Positions 56,907-64,000 of a stretch of DNA of 64,000 nucleotides are shown one piece after another (position 1 is the stretch's first letter; every line of letters begins with the position of its first letter). Made by a program: the position numbers and the translations under genes. Origin of the DNA: CBDBCU01 sp965243185 (GTDB lineage Bacteria > Chloroflexota > Dehalococcoidia > Lucifugimonadales > UBA3495); assembly GCA_965243185.1 (NCBI GenBank), contig OZ251531.1, positions 1,054,001 to 1,118,000 of the forward strand. Direction: 5' to 3'. The notes beneath the pieces were generated by a model, which saw only the letters and a program-made list of their open reading frames with translations, made no database searches and had not been told where the DNA came from.

Positions 56907-57467
56907 GTGACTGTCCCGACCGCCCAGCAAATCGACCTGTCGCTAACCGACGACTTTTCCGCCGGCTTTTCCGAGGAATGGCTGACGCAAGTCCTGCGGC
57001 TGGCCGTCGCCCGGGCCTTCCCCCCGGATACCGCCGGGCAAATCAGCCTGCTCCTCACCGACGACGACGCCCTCCGCGAACTGAACCGCACCTATCGCGG
57101 CTTGGATGAAACCACCGATGTGCTGTCCTTCTCCCCCCACCATTCCGGCCAATGGTACGGCGACACTGACCCGCCCCCGGCCCTGGCGGCCGCGCTGAAC
57201 GGCAGCCCGGCCGCCCCTTGGCTCGACTTCATCCTGCCCCCGGAGGCACTGCCGCCCCTCGGCGAAGTGATAATTTCCTGCCCCCAAGCCCAACGGCAAG
57301 CCGCCGCCGCCCAACGGCCGCTCGCCCAAGAACTCGCTTGGCTCATCATCCACGGCGCCCTCCACCTGGCCGGCTACGACCATCTGCAACCGGCCGAAAC
57401 CGCCCAAATGCAAGCCCAGGAACAGGCCGCCCTGGCCGCCCTCTTTCCCCCGCCGGAAGTGGTGTAA
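56907..57467 (+). CDS. ybeY: Endoribonuclease YbeY (16S rRNA maturation)
   Basis: A 186-residue metalloprotein. The zinc site HGALHLAGYDH (about residues 150-160) and ETTDVLSFSPH are diagnostic. Compared with typical YbeY (about 150 residues), it has an insertion of about 35 residues between DVLSF and LGEVIIS. The GTG start at 56907 is likely. The stop overlaps the dnaX start (TAATG). It takes part in 16S rRNA 3'-end processing and ribosome quality control. Confidence 0.9.
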   Translation: MTVPTAQQIDLSLTDDFSAGFSEEWLTQVLRLAVARAFPPDTAGQISLLLTDDDALRELNRTYRGLDETTDVLSFSPHHSGQWYGDTDPPPALAAALNGSPAAPWLDFILPPEALPPLGEVIISCPQAQRQAAAAQRPLAQELAWLIIHGALHLAGYDHLQPAETAQMQAQEQAALAALFPPPEVV

Positions 57468-59092
57468 TGACTACCCAAGTCTATTACCGCAAATGGCGGC
57501 CCGGCTGCTTTAGCGACCTGGCGGGACAGGAACACGTCGCCGCCACCCTGCGCCAAGCCATCAAGCAGGGGCGCGTTTCCCACTCCTACCTCTTTTGCGG
57601 CCCCCGCGGCACCGGCAAAACCACCACCGCCCGCATCGTCGCCAAAGCCGTCAACTGCCTTGACCCTCAGGACGGCGACCCCTGCAACCAGTGCGCCATC
57701 TGCCGCTCCATCAACGCCGAGCGTTTTATGGACACCATCGAAATGGACGCCGCCAGCAACCGCGGCATTGAGGACATCCGCGAAATCCGCGATAAAGTCA
57801 ACTTCGCCCCCGCCGAAGGCCGCCGCAAGGTCTATATCATCGACGAAGCCCATATGCTTACCGACCAGGCGTCCAACGCTTTCCTCAAAACCCTCGAGGA
57901 ACCCCCGGCCCATGTCATCTTTATCCTCTGCACCACCGAAGCCAACCGCATCCTCCCCACCATCGTCTCCCGTTGCCAGCGTTTCGACTTCCGCCGCCTC
58001 CCCGCCGAGCGCATCTACCAGCGGCTTACCGAAATCACCGATGGCGAGGGCGTCGCCGTCGCCCCGGACGCCCGCCGCCTCGTCGCCCGCTACGCCGCCG
58101 GCAGCCTCCGCGACGCCGAAAATCTCCTCGAACAACTCGTCGTTTCCTACGGCGACGGCGTTACCCTCGACCAAGTCGAGGAACTCCTCGGCTTGGGCCA
58201 CAGCGACCGTTGGCTCGACCTGGTCAACTACCTCCTGACCGGCAACACCGCCGGCGCCCTTGCCGTCGTCAACCAGGCCGCTTGGGACGGCGCCGATTTG
58301 CGCCAGCTCCACCGCCAATCTTTGGAACTATTGCGCGCCGCCATGCTCCTCGAATGGAACGCCGCCGGCGCCCTCGAACTCCCCGAACACGCCACCGCCC
58401 AACTGCAAGAACTGGTCTCCGGCCTCCCCCAATGGCGCATCATCCGCGCCCTCCGTACTTGGGGCGAAGTCAATATGCGCTACGACGCCCCCTCGACCTT
58501 GCCCCTGGAATTAGCCGTAGTCGAGATTTGCAACGCTGACGCCGCCCCCCCGCCGCCGGCTGCGCCGCCGCCGCAAGAAACCGCCGGCCGTCCCGCCGCG
58601 CCCCCCCGCCGCGCCAATGCCAACCCGCCGCCCGCCGGCGGCCGCGCCCCGGCCGCCGCCAACAGCAGCCCCGCCGCAGCCGCCCCCGCCGCCGCTAATG
58701 CCCCCGCCGCGGCGTCTTTTCCCGCCCAATGGCAAGCCACCGTCAAAGCCCTCGGCCGCTGCAAAGGCAAAAAGTTTAACCTCGGCGCCCTCCTCCGCGA
58801 CTGCAAACCCGACACCATCACCCTCAACGGTGATACCATTACCCTCCCCTTCGCCCATTCCGCCAACTTCGACCGAATGCAGGAGGAACTCCAAGACCCC
58901 AACTCCCGCCAGATGATTGCCGACGCCATCGCCCGTTGCTTTGACGCCCCCTATAAAATCGAAGCCGTCCTCGCCGGCGGGCCAAAAGCCGAAAGCGCGC
59001 CGGCCACCCGCCCCAACCAGCACAGCCCCCTAGTCCGTACCGCCCTCAATATGGGCGCCCGAATCTTGGAGGATACCGTCGATGAACCGTAA
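57467..59092 (+). CDS. dnaX: DNA polymerase III subunit gamma/tau
   Basis: A 541-residue clamp-loader ATPase. YRKWRPGCFSDLAGQEHV, Walker A GPRGTGKTTTA (about residues 43-53), the four-Cys zinc module (C-x8-C-x2-C-x2-C, about 62-76), Walker B VYIIDEAHML and sensor/Arg-finger SRCQRFDFRRL are all present. A Pro/Ala-rich linker (about 355-420) leads to a small C-terminal domain. No convincing slippery heptamer for gamma production was seen. The ATG overlaps the ybeY stop. Confidence 0.93.
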   Translation: MTTQVYYRKWRPGCFSDLAGQEHVAATLRQAIKQGRVSHSYLFCGPRGTGKTTTARIVAKAVNCLDPQDGDPCNQCAICRSINAERFMDTIEMDAASNRGIEDIREIRDKVNFAPAEGRRKVYIIDEAHMLTDQASNAFLKTLEEPPAHVIFILCTTEANRILPTIVSRCQRFDFRRLPAERIYQRLTEITDGEGVAVAPDARRLVARYAAGSLRDAENLLEQLVVSYGDGVTLDQVEELLGLGHSDRWLDLVNYLLTGNTAGALAVVNQAAWDGADLRQLHRQSLELLRAAMLLEWNAAGALELPEHATAQLQELVSGLPQWRIIRALRTWGEVNMRYDAPSTLPLELAVVEICNADAAPPPPAAPPPQETAGRPAAPPRRANANPPPAGGRAPAAANSSPAAAAPAAANAPAAASFPAQWQATVKALGRCKGKKFNLGALLRDCKPDTITLNGDTITLPFAHSANFDRMQEELQDPNSRQMIADAIARCFDAPYKIEAVLAGGPKAESAPATRPNQHSPLVRTALNMGARILEDTVDEP

Positions 59093-59381
59093 TATGATCC
59101 GCCAGGCCCAGCGGATGCAGGCCCAGTTGGAGAAAATCCATCAGGAACTCGAAACCCTCACCGTCGAAGGCTCCGCCGGCGGCGGCGTGGTCAAGGTAGT
59201 AATCTCCGGCAAACAGGTCGTCGAGTCCGTAACCATCGACCCGGATGCCGCCGAGGACGTCGAACTCCTCCAAGACCTCATCGCCGCCGCCGTCAACGAC
59301 GCCCTCAACAAAGTCCAGGAAGTCACCGCCCAAAAAATGGGCTCCATGACCGGCGGAATGAACCTCCCCGGAATGATTTAA
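59082..59381 (+). CDS. ybaB: YbaB/EbfC-family nucleoid-associated protein
   Basis: A 99-residue protein: NRNMIRQAQRMQAQLEKIHQEL forms the tweezer-like helix, GSAGGGVVKVVISGKQVVESV the beta segment, and LQDLIAAAVNDALNKVQEVTAQKMGSM the C-terminal helix. It binds DNA in the usual dnaX-ybaB-recR arrangement. It overlaps dnaX by 11 bp. Confidence 0.93.
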   Translation: MNRNMIRQAQRMQAQLEKIHQELETLTVEGSAGGGVVKVVISGKQVVESVTIDPDAAEDVELLQDLIAAAVNDALNKVQEVTAQKMGSMTGGMNLPGMI

Positions 59382-59423
59382 CCCCAAGCCTATCCCCTAT
59401 CGCGACCGCCATTCATCGAGACC

Positions 59424-59593
59424 GTCATTCCCACGAAAGTGGGAATCCAGACAGCCCGGGGACTCCGAAACCGTCCTTCCCCCGTATAGCGACCGTCCTT
59501 CCCCCGAAAGTGGGAATCCAGAAAGACCGGAAACTCTGAAACCGTCATTCCCCCGTATCGAGACCGTCATTCCCACTTTCGTGGGAATCCAGA
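59424..59593. repeat. Cluster of three palindromic repeats between ybaB and recR
   Basis: Full copies at 59424-59452 and 59566-59593 (ATTCCCAC/GTGGGAAT arms) and a diverged one at 59495-59523, each followed by ATCCAGA and a short CGGGGACTC-like spacer. They separate recR from ybaB by 280 bp and could form stable mRNA hairpins within the operon. Confidence 0.8.
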
Positions 59594-59661
59594 CAGCCCG
59601 GGGACTCTGGATACCCCCTTTCACCGGAATTATAGTAAGTAAGTGGCGTTGAGGCATTGCC

Positions 59662-60276
59662 ATGACCCTCGATCATCTGCCTTCAGCCGCCCCTTCCCTG
59701 GCGCGGCTGATTCAAGAACTGAACAAACTGCCCGGCATCGGCCCCAAAAGCGCCCAACGGCTGGCTTACTACATCATCCGCCAGCCGGCCGACGAAGCCG
59801 CCGCCTTGGCCGCCGCCATCCACGCCGTCAAACAGAGCATCATCCTTTGCCGGGAATGTCAGAACCTCACCGACGCCAGCCCCTGCTCCCTCTGCGCCAA
59901 CCCCCAGCGCAACCGGGAACAAATCTGCGTCGTCGAAGACCCCCTCGACGTGCTGGCCCTGGAACGCACCCACTGCTACCGCGGCCTCTACCACGTCCTC
60001 CACGGCGCCATCTCCCCCAAAGACGGCATCGGCCCCGACCAGCTCAAACTCAAAGAAATCCTCCCCCGCCTCGCCCAAGGCCCCGTTCAGGAAATCATCA
60101 TCGCCACCAATCCCACCCTCGAAGGCGACGCCACCGCCATGTACCTCTCCCGCTACCTCACCGGCCACCCGGTCCAAATCACCCACCTGGCCCGCGGCCT
60201 CCCTGTCGGCGGCTCCCTCGAATTCTCCGACGAAGTAACCCTCAGCCGCGCCTTCCAGGGCCGCCAGGCAATGTAA
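59662..60276 (+). CDS. recR: Recombination mediator RecR
   Basis: A 204-residue protein. The HhH motif LNKLPGIGPKSAQRLAYYI, zinc finger C-x2-C...C-x2-C (CRECQNLTDASPCSLC, about residues 57-72), TOPRIM domain VVEDPLDVLALE and the C-terminal ARGLPVGGSLEFSDEVTLSRAF are complete. It loads RecA at gaps together with RecO. The recO start is 1 bp after its stop. Confidence 0.95.
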   Translation: MTLDHLPSAAPSLARLIQELNKLPGIGPKSAQRLAYYIIRQPADEAAALAAAIHAVKQSIILCRECQNLTDASPCSLCANPQRNREQICVVEDPLDVLALERTHCYRGLYHVLHGAISPKDGIGPDQLKLKEILPRLAQGPVQEIIIATNPTLEGDATAMYLSRYLTGHPVQITHLARGLPVGGSLEFSDEVTLSRAFQGRQAM

Positions 60277-60277
60277 A

Positions 60278-61051
60278 ATGGCCCCGCCCAAAACCTACCG
60301 CGCCGAAGCCCTCACCCTCAAATCCGTCCCCTTGGGCGAAGCCGACCTCCTCGTAACCCTCTTTTCCCGGGAGGAGGGCAAACTCCGCGCCACCGCCAAA
60401 GGCGCCCGCAAATCCACCAGCAAACTCGTCGGCCACCTCGAACCCCTTACTCTAACCCAACTCTCCCTCAGCCGCGGCCGCAGCCTCGACATCATCAGCC
60501 AGGCCCAAACCGTCGCCAACTTTACCCCCCTCAAATCCAACCTGACCGCCCTCAGCAAAGGTCTCTATGTCGCCGAACTCGTCGACGCCTTCGCCGCCGC
60601 CGCCAGCCCCAACGAACCCCTCCTGCAACTGGCCCTCGACACCCTCAACGCCCTCAGCCGCGCCCCGGACGCCGAACTCCCCCTCCTCCACTTTCAACTC
60701 CACCTGTTAGCCGTATCCGGCTTCCTCCCCGAACTGAACTGCTGCGTTGACTGCCGCCGCTCCGTAGAACCCGGCCGCCACCGCTACAGCGCCCCCGCCG
60801 GCGGCCTGTTCTGCCTCGACTGCTCCCCGGTCGAAGGCGGCCTCCGCCCCCTCTCCCTCCGCGCCCTCAAAGTGCTGCGCCTCCTCGCCCGCAGCCGCCA
60901 AGCCGACTTACCCCCCCTAACCCTCGACGAACCTCTATCCCTCGAACTGAAAAGCCTCCTCACCGCCACCATCCAATACTGGCTCGCCCAGGAAATCCGC
61001 AGCCGCGCCTTCCTCGACCACCTAACCCGCCCCAACACCCCCGCCCCCTAA
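60278..61051 (+). CDS. recO: DNA repair protein RecO
   Basis: A 257-residue protein with an N-terminal OB fold (YRAEALTLKSVPLGEADLLVTLFSREEGK), helical middle and zinc-binding CCVDCRR...LFCLDCSP. The C-terminal helices are normal. It binds ssDNA and works with RecR. Last gene of the operon; a T-rich terminator lies about 520 bp downstream. Confidence 0.92.
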   Translation: MAPPKTYRAEALTLKSVPLGEADLLVTLFSREEGKLRATAKGARKSTSKLVGHLEPLTLTQLSLSRGRSLDIISQAQTVANFTPLKSNLTALSKGLYVAELVDAFAAAASPNEPLLQLALDTLNALSRAPDAELPLLHFQLHLLAVSGFLPELNCCVDCRRSVEPGRHRYSAPAGGLFCLDCSPVEGGLRPLSLRALKVLRLLARSRQADLPPLTLDEPLSLELKSLLTATIQYWLAQEIRSRAFLDHLTRPNTPAP

Positions 61052-61155
61052 CCCCCTTCAACTGATACCCCCGCCCCATCCCCCTTCAGCCTAGACCCTA
61101 GCCCCCATCCCCAAAACCTATCGCCCCTCCCCACCGTCATTCCCCCTCCGGCCCC

Positions 61156-61184
61156 GTCATTCCCACGAAAGTGGGAATCCAGAA
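61156..61184. repeat. Dispersed palindromic repeat
   Basis: GTCATTCCCAC, GAAA, GTGGGAATCC and AGAA; a full copy. Lone GTCATTCC ends also occur at 61136, 61230 and 61257. Confidence 0.85.
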
Positions 61185-61280
61185 ATGCCGCCCTTAAAAA
61201 CTCCCCGAATCCCCAACCCCTTCCCCTATGTCATTCCGCGGCCCCGCCTTCACCTAGTCATTCCCCCCACTGTTACCCAT

Positions 61281-61322
61281 GTCATTCCGAGGCGATAGCC
61301 GAGGAATCTCGAAATCTCGAGA
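61281..61322. repeat. Left half of a MITE-like element
   Basis: GTCATTCCGAGG followed by CGATAGCCGAGGAATCT as in copy 2 at 22910, but the right end is missing and a short CGAAATCTCGAGA palindrome takes its place. Confidence 0.55.
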
Positions 61323-61426
61323 GAAGCCAAGGACATCCGCCGCCATCCCACCGTCCCCACCCCCACATCCGCCGCCAAAAGCACCCCATCGCCATCGTCG
61401 CCGCCCAAAACCCTTAATCCCACCTC

Positions 61427-61536
61427 GTTTCCGGTTGCATCGCAGTTAGTTATCGGTTCCATCGCACCTAGTTATCAGTTCCATCGCGGTTAGTTTCCGG
61501 TTCCATCACAGCTAGTTTCCGGTTCCATTGCACCTC
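61427..61536. repeat. Five 22-bp imperfect tandem repeats
   Basis: Units of exactly 22 bp with consensus GTTTCCGGTTCCATCGCA followed by RYTA or CCTC. Each unit differs by a few bases. A partial sixth unit starts at 61537. The unit length is two helical turns, so the motif recurs on one face of the DNA; there is no reading frame through it. Confidence 0.85.
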
Positions 61537-61568
61537 GTTATATCCCCAAAAACTTTTTCGGGCGGCGC

Positions 61569-61608
61569 GGCGGAAATTTTGGAAATTTCCCCCGCCGAAA
61601 TTTTTTTT
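61569..61608 (+). terminator. Terminator downstream of recO
   Basis: GGCGGAAATTT pairs with AAATTTCC-CCCGCC across a short loop, followed by GAAA and a run of eight T. Confidence 0.7.
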
Positions 61609-61681
61609 AAATTCCCCCTCCCAGGAATCCCCCAACCCCCCCGGCAGCCAACCCCGCCCAACCCAATTTCCCAAAATCGCC

Positions 61682-61725
61682 AGGAAAGGCCGCCCAACCT
61701 GTCAAGGGGTTGGGCGGCCTTTCCT
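61682..61725. terminator. Strong bidirectional hairpin terminator
   Basis: An 18-bp perfect stem: AGGAAAGGCCGCCCAACC (61682-61699) with GGTTGGGCGGCCTTTCCT (61708-61725), 8-nt loop, followed by ACACTTTTATT. Confidence 0.85.
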
Positions 61726-61785
61726 ACACTTTTATTACCGGCTTATCCCCGGCATTAAAAGGCGTTGCCGCCCGGAGGTATTCCT

Positions 61786-62805
61786 ATGTACCGTTGCCGA
61801 CTTCTCATCACCGCCCTTGCCCTGACCGCCTTGACCCTCCTCCTAACCGTCGCCTCCAGTCCCACCACCCACGCCGCCCCCCGTTCCATCCCTTGGGACT
61901 GCTCCGACTGGCAAGAGTCCCCCGCCGTAGCCGACGCTGACGACGCCCGCGTTTCGATGATCCTCGAATCCCTCGCCGCCAACCGCGGCAAATCCATCTA
62001 TTGCGCCATCGACCAGTCCGACACCTGGACCAAAACCGAAACCTGGCTTGCCGGCCGCGACCGCAATGAGCGGGACGACACCGTCTATTTTGGCCAAAGC
62101 GGCAACTTCCGCGGCTTCCTCGCCGCCCAAGAGGGCTACCTCACCGACGGCGAATCCGGCGTAACCGGCATCAGCCGGGACCGCATCTTTGAGTTCCCCG
62201 AGGAACCCCGCCGCGGCAAGAAAACCGTCCGCTTCCGGGTCCGCAGCGACTCGTCCGATACCGGCACCTGTCCGCCGGCTTCCAATCTGCAACAAGGCGC
62301 TTACCAAAACGGGTTTGTGGCGGATGACGACACCCCGGGCGGCACCCTGATTTGCACCCCCTATGGCAACATCACCGGCTCCTATACCGACCACGGCAGC
62401 ACTCGGGTGCTTGCCCGGCGAACTTATACCGACATTGACGATACCGACTGGGAGGGCCACTGGCGAACCGGCGTCTGGAGCGACCGGCTCGGCGCTCCAG
62501 ACCAGCAATCTCCCGGGACGGCCATTGGCGAAGCCGACTGGATCCGTATGGCCGAAGCCCGGGCCATCCCCGCCTGCCGGGCTAAGGGCGGGAAGTATGT
62601 CGCCGGCAGCGCCGATTTCGGCCCCGGCCACAGCCGCGACCCCGGCTCGGGAGTGGAATTTAACGGGAACAACTTGGGCTGGTTTTACGCCTATCAGACC
62701 CATGCTCACCGCTACAGCAATAATAACCACCACCTAGTCATCGGGAAAGCCCGGGAAAGTCGCACCTGGAGCGGCGTCTGCACCAAACGCGTCCGCCGCC
62801 GCTAA
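61786..62805 (+). CDS. Secreted protein of unknown function
   Basis: A 339-residue exported protein. The signal peptide LLITALALTALTLLLTVASS has a cleavage site near THAAP. The mature part is rich in Asp, Gly and Thr and has Cys residues at IPWDCSDW, SIYCAID, GTCPPAS, LICTPYG, AIPACRA and GVCTKRV, probably disulfide-bonded. There is an imperfect aromatic/His pattern near the end (HAHRYSNNNHHL). GGAGG lies 7 nt before ATG 61786. The C-terminus resembles the fragment at 1-92. No enzyme family recognised. Confidence 0.65.
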   Translation: MYRCRLLITALALTALTLLLTVASSPTTHAAPRSIPWDCSDWQESPAVADADDARVSMILESLAANRGKSIYCAIDQSDTWTKTETWLAGRDRNERDDTVYFGQSGNFRGFLAAQEGYLTDGESGVTGISRDRIFEFPEEPRRGKKTVRFRVRSDSSDTGTCPPASNLQQGAYQNGFVADDDTPGGTLICTPYGNITGSYTDHGSTRVLARRTYTDIDDTDWEGHWRTGVWSDRLGAPDQQSPGTAIGEADWIRMAEARAIPACRAKGGKYVAGSADFGPGHSRDPGSGVEFNGNNLGWFYAYQTHAHRYSNNNHHLVIGKARESRTWSGVCTKRVRRR

Positions 62806-62834
62806 CCCCACCCGGCCAGCCAACTCCCCAACTC

Positions 62835-62886
62835 CAAAAGTTTTGAGGGGGGTGCGGGGGAACTTTTACAAAAGTTCCCCCGCCGT
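62835..62886. repeat. GTTTTGAGGGGG hairpin element, copy 5
   Basis: GGGGGAACTTTT/AAAAGTTCCCCC arms, one extra G in the G-run. It lies 30 bp after the secreted protein stop and 49 bp before the -35 box of ncRNA copy 3. Confidence 0.85.
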
Positions 62887-62934
62887 CTCCCCAGAGTCAA
62901 TTTATAATTTCCCGAAAATTCATCCCGTTTTCTC

Positions 62935-62964
62935 TTGACATCCTCAAATCCATCCCTCATACTT
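62935..62964 (+). promoter_or_regulatory. Promoter of candidate large ncRNA, copy 3
   Basis: TTGACA (62935-62940), 18-bp spacer, CATACT (62959-62964). Confidence 0.7.
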
Positions 62965-62970
62965 ATAACT

Positions 62971-63440
62971 GCGAGGTCAGACCTAGCCCCGGGACGCCGG
63001 GTCTCAAAACGATACGCTAGCTTACCGTGAAATATAGCTCACAGCGCGCTGTGGACGCCCTCGGCCCCCGCGGCCGTCAAGCGTCCCGCTCCTAACCTCC
63101 GGGGAACGGAACTAAGGAATTCCCTTTCCCCAACCGGAGCAGCGGAAAACGGCAAATCCCACTAGCCGCCAAACCGCTACCCCATCCCTACAGGAGCTGG
63201 AGTTAACAGGTTGACTGGAGGCAGTTCAACCAACGGTAGCTGGACTGGGCCAACCCGCCGGCATGGCAACCATACCAACCGGCGTTAGTAGCCAACTCAA
63301 GGTCCATTTGCCGCTAGGCAACCTGGTCGGGAAACGTCTCGCCGGATGTACGCCGATGTTCCCATTGACGCAGGCAACCCAATGGCCAGACTAGCCAACC
63401 GCCTCCCGCACGGGCGGAACCCGTGGCCACGGGTTCCGCC
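62971..63440 (+). ncRNA. Candidate large structured ncRNA, copy 3 of 3
   Basis: The most diverged copy, about 470 nt. The first hairpin is AGGT-CAG-ACCT with GC closing pairs, in place of the unrelated sequence folding at the same place in copies 1 and 2. CACAGCGCGCTGTG, CGCCGG/CCGGCG with ATGG/CCAT, and GGTTGA/TCAACC are kept. The 3' hairpin (63413-63440) has CCCGTGGCCACGGG in the middle, a compensated change from ACCGTGGCCACGGT. It is followed 280 bp later by an unrelated gene. Confidence 0.65.
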
Positions 63441-63609
63441 CCCCAGCGAACTACTACCCCATAGCAATAGCAAAACCCCAACCCGCCGGGGCGGCCCCAA
63501 GCCGCCGCCCCGGCCCTAACCCGTACTAACCCCGCCCCAAGCATTCATTCCCCACAAAACCAATTTCCCGCCCCTTGCGTAATTTCCTGTAATCATCCCC
63601 CTCAAAATA

Positions 63610-63618
63610 TGTTACACT
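63610..63618 (+). promoter_or_regulatory. Extended -10 promoter of the last gene
   Basis: TGT followed by TACACT (63613-63618), about 100 nt before the ATG. No clear -35 box at the right distance. Confidence 0.4.
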
Positions 63619-63719
63619 GGTAACGGCGCAGCGCCGCCGCCCCGGCCGGGCTAAACTCATCCGCCCTCGGCCGCCGGTCGGCTAAACCTGACCGCCAAAT
63701 CTGAACGGAGGTAATTCCT

Positions 63720-64000
63720 ATGGCTGACCCAAAGTCCTACAACCCCGAAATGCCCTCGGACCGCCCGGAAATCAGCGCCTTCACCTTCTCCGTCCTCGAA
63801 TGGATGGGTGAGGACTATTTGCCCGCGGTCGTCCGCCACGCCCTCGAATCCCGGAGCAAAGTCTCCAATCCCTCCAAACAAGCCCTCGATACCGCCATCC
63901 GCCGCGCCAACTTGCGGATTCCCAGCTTCCGACCCCAAGCCGCCCACCGCGCGCCGGCCGCCCAACTCCAACCGCCGGTCTTGATGAATTTACCCTACTC
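63720..64000 (+). CDS. N-terminal part of an unidentified protein (runs off the window)
   Basis: Open from ATG 63720 to the window end without a stop, 93 codons. GGAGGT lies 7 nt upstream. The sequence DPKSYNPEMPSDRPEISAFT and FSVLEWMGEDYLPAVVRHAL looks soluble and helical, followed by a Pro/Ala-rich stretch. No family recognised from this fragment. Confidence 0.6.
   Translation, partial: MADPKSYNPEMPSDRPEISAFTFSVLEWMGEDYLPAVVRHALESRSKVSNPSKQALDTAIRRANLRIPSFRPQAAHRAPAAQLQPPVLMNLPY

Noticed and set aside
57467..59092. Programmed frameshift in dnaX
   Set aside because: Only a five-A run near the C-terminal domain was seen, without the classical AAAAAAG slippery site or a clear downstream hairpin.
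61427..61536. 22-bp repeats as a CRISPR remnant
   Set aside because: Units are directly adjacent without spacers and no cas genes are in the window.

Overview
The window is a 64 kb, GC-rich (roughly 60 percent by eye), gene-dense chromosomal segment of an uncultured-type bacterium. The gene set suggests a Chloroflexota lineage, perhaps SAR202/Dehalococcoidia-like: many small catabolic flavoenzymes and hydrolases, GT39-type membrane glycosyltransferases, PT-rich surface proteins, a large Alu-type SRP RNA, RsmA-IspE-Lgt and YbeY-DnaX-YbaB-RecR-RecO clusters, and abundant short palindromic repeats. This placement is inference from gene content. There is no rRNA operon, CRISPR array, prophage or complete insertion sequence.

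Layout. 0-6 kb: tail of a probable secreted protein, a NYN-domain RNase, a coiled-coil protein, the first copy of a triplicated candidate large ncRNA, and a catabolic trio (alpha/beta hydrolase, Ldh2-type dehydrogenase, ornithine cyclodeaminase family). 6-10 kb: a membrane protein with a duplicated C-terminal domain, a GlcD-like FAD oxidase and a CMD-family protein. 10.3-10.7 kb: three tRNAs (Leu-UAA, Cys-GCA, Leu-GAG). 11-20 kb: coiled-coil proteins, a class V aminotransferase, a DEDDh exonuclease and a frame-broken UvrD/PcrA that share a duplicated C-terminal Tudor-like tail, and an ATPase/TOPRIM-like pair. 20-28 kb: a flavoprotein, a chimeric gene carrying its N-terminus, ncRNA copy 2, an MBL-fold hydrolase, a GT39-like transferase and a DUF4349 lipoprotein. 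28-40 kb: the richest accessory part, with BrnT plus a BrnA/racemase fusion, HigBA, a small-peptide unit with an operator and switch-like leader, a selenoprotein, a pentapeptide protein, and a RelE module whose antitoxin is fused to a domain also found on a neighbouring nuclease-like protein. 40-45 kb: SRP RNA, rsmA, ispE, lgt, a phosphoribosyltransferase and recJ. 45-57 kb: a surface protein, a DUF7689-like pair, MFS transporter, tRNA-Asp, NHL protein, RapA/SNF2-like helicase, twin small RNAs and a DUF3800 protein. 57-64 kb: ybeY-dnaX-ybaB-recR-recO, a secreted protein, ncRNA copy 3 and a truncated gene.

Themes. Housekeeping genes sit in tight operons with ATGA or TAATG overlaps. Accessory segments show domain shuffling: an antitoxin joined to a metabolic enzyme, an antitoxin joined to an unknown domain, a helicase tail joined to an exonuclease, and a flavoprotein N-terminus joined to an antitoxin-like protein. 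Three dispersed repeat families and two candidate ncRNA families fill the intergenic space. Several genes have a consensus promoter placed so close to the start codon that their mRNAs are probably leaderless.
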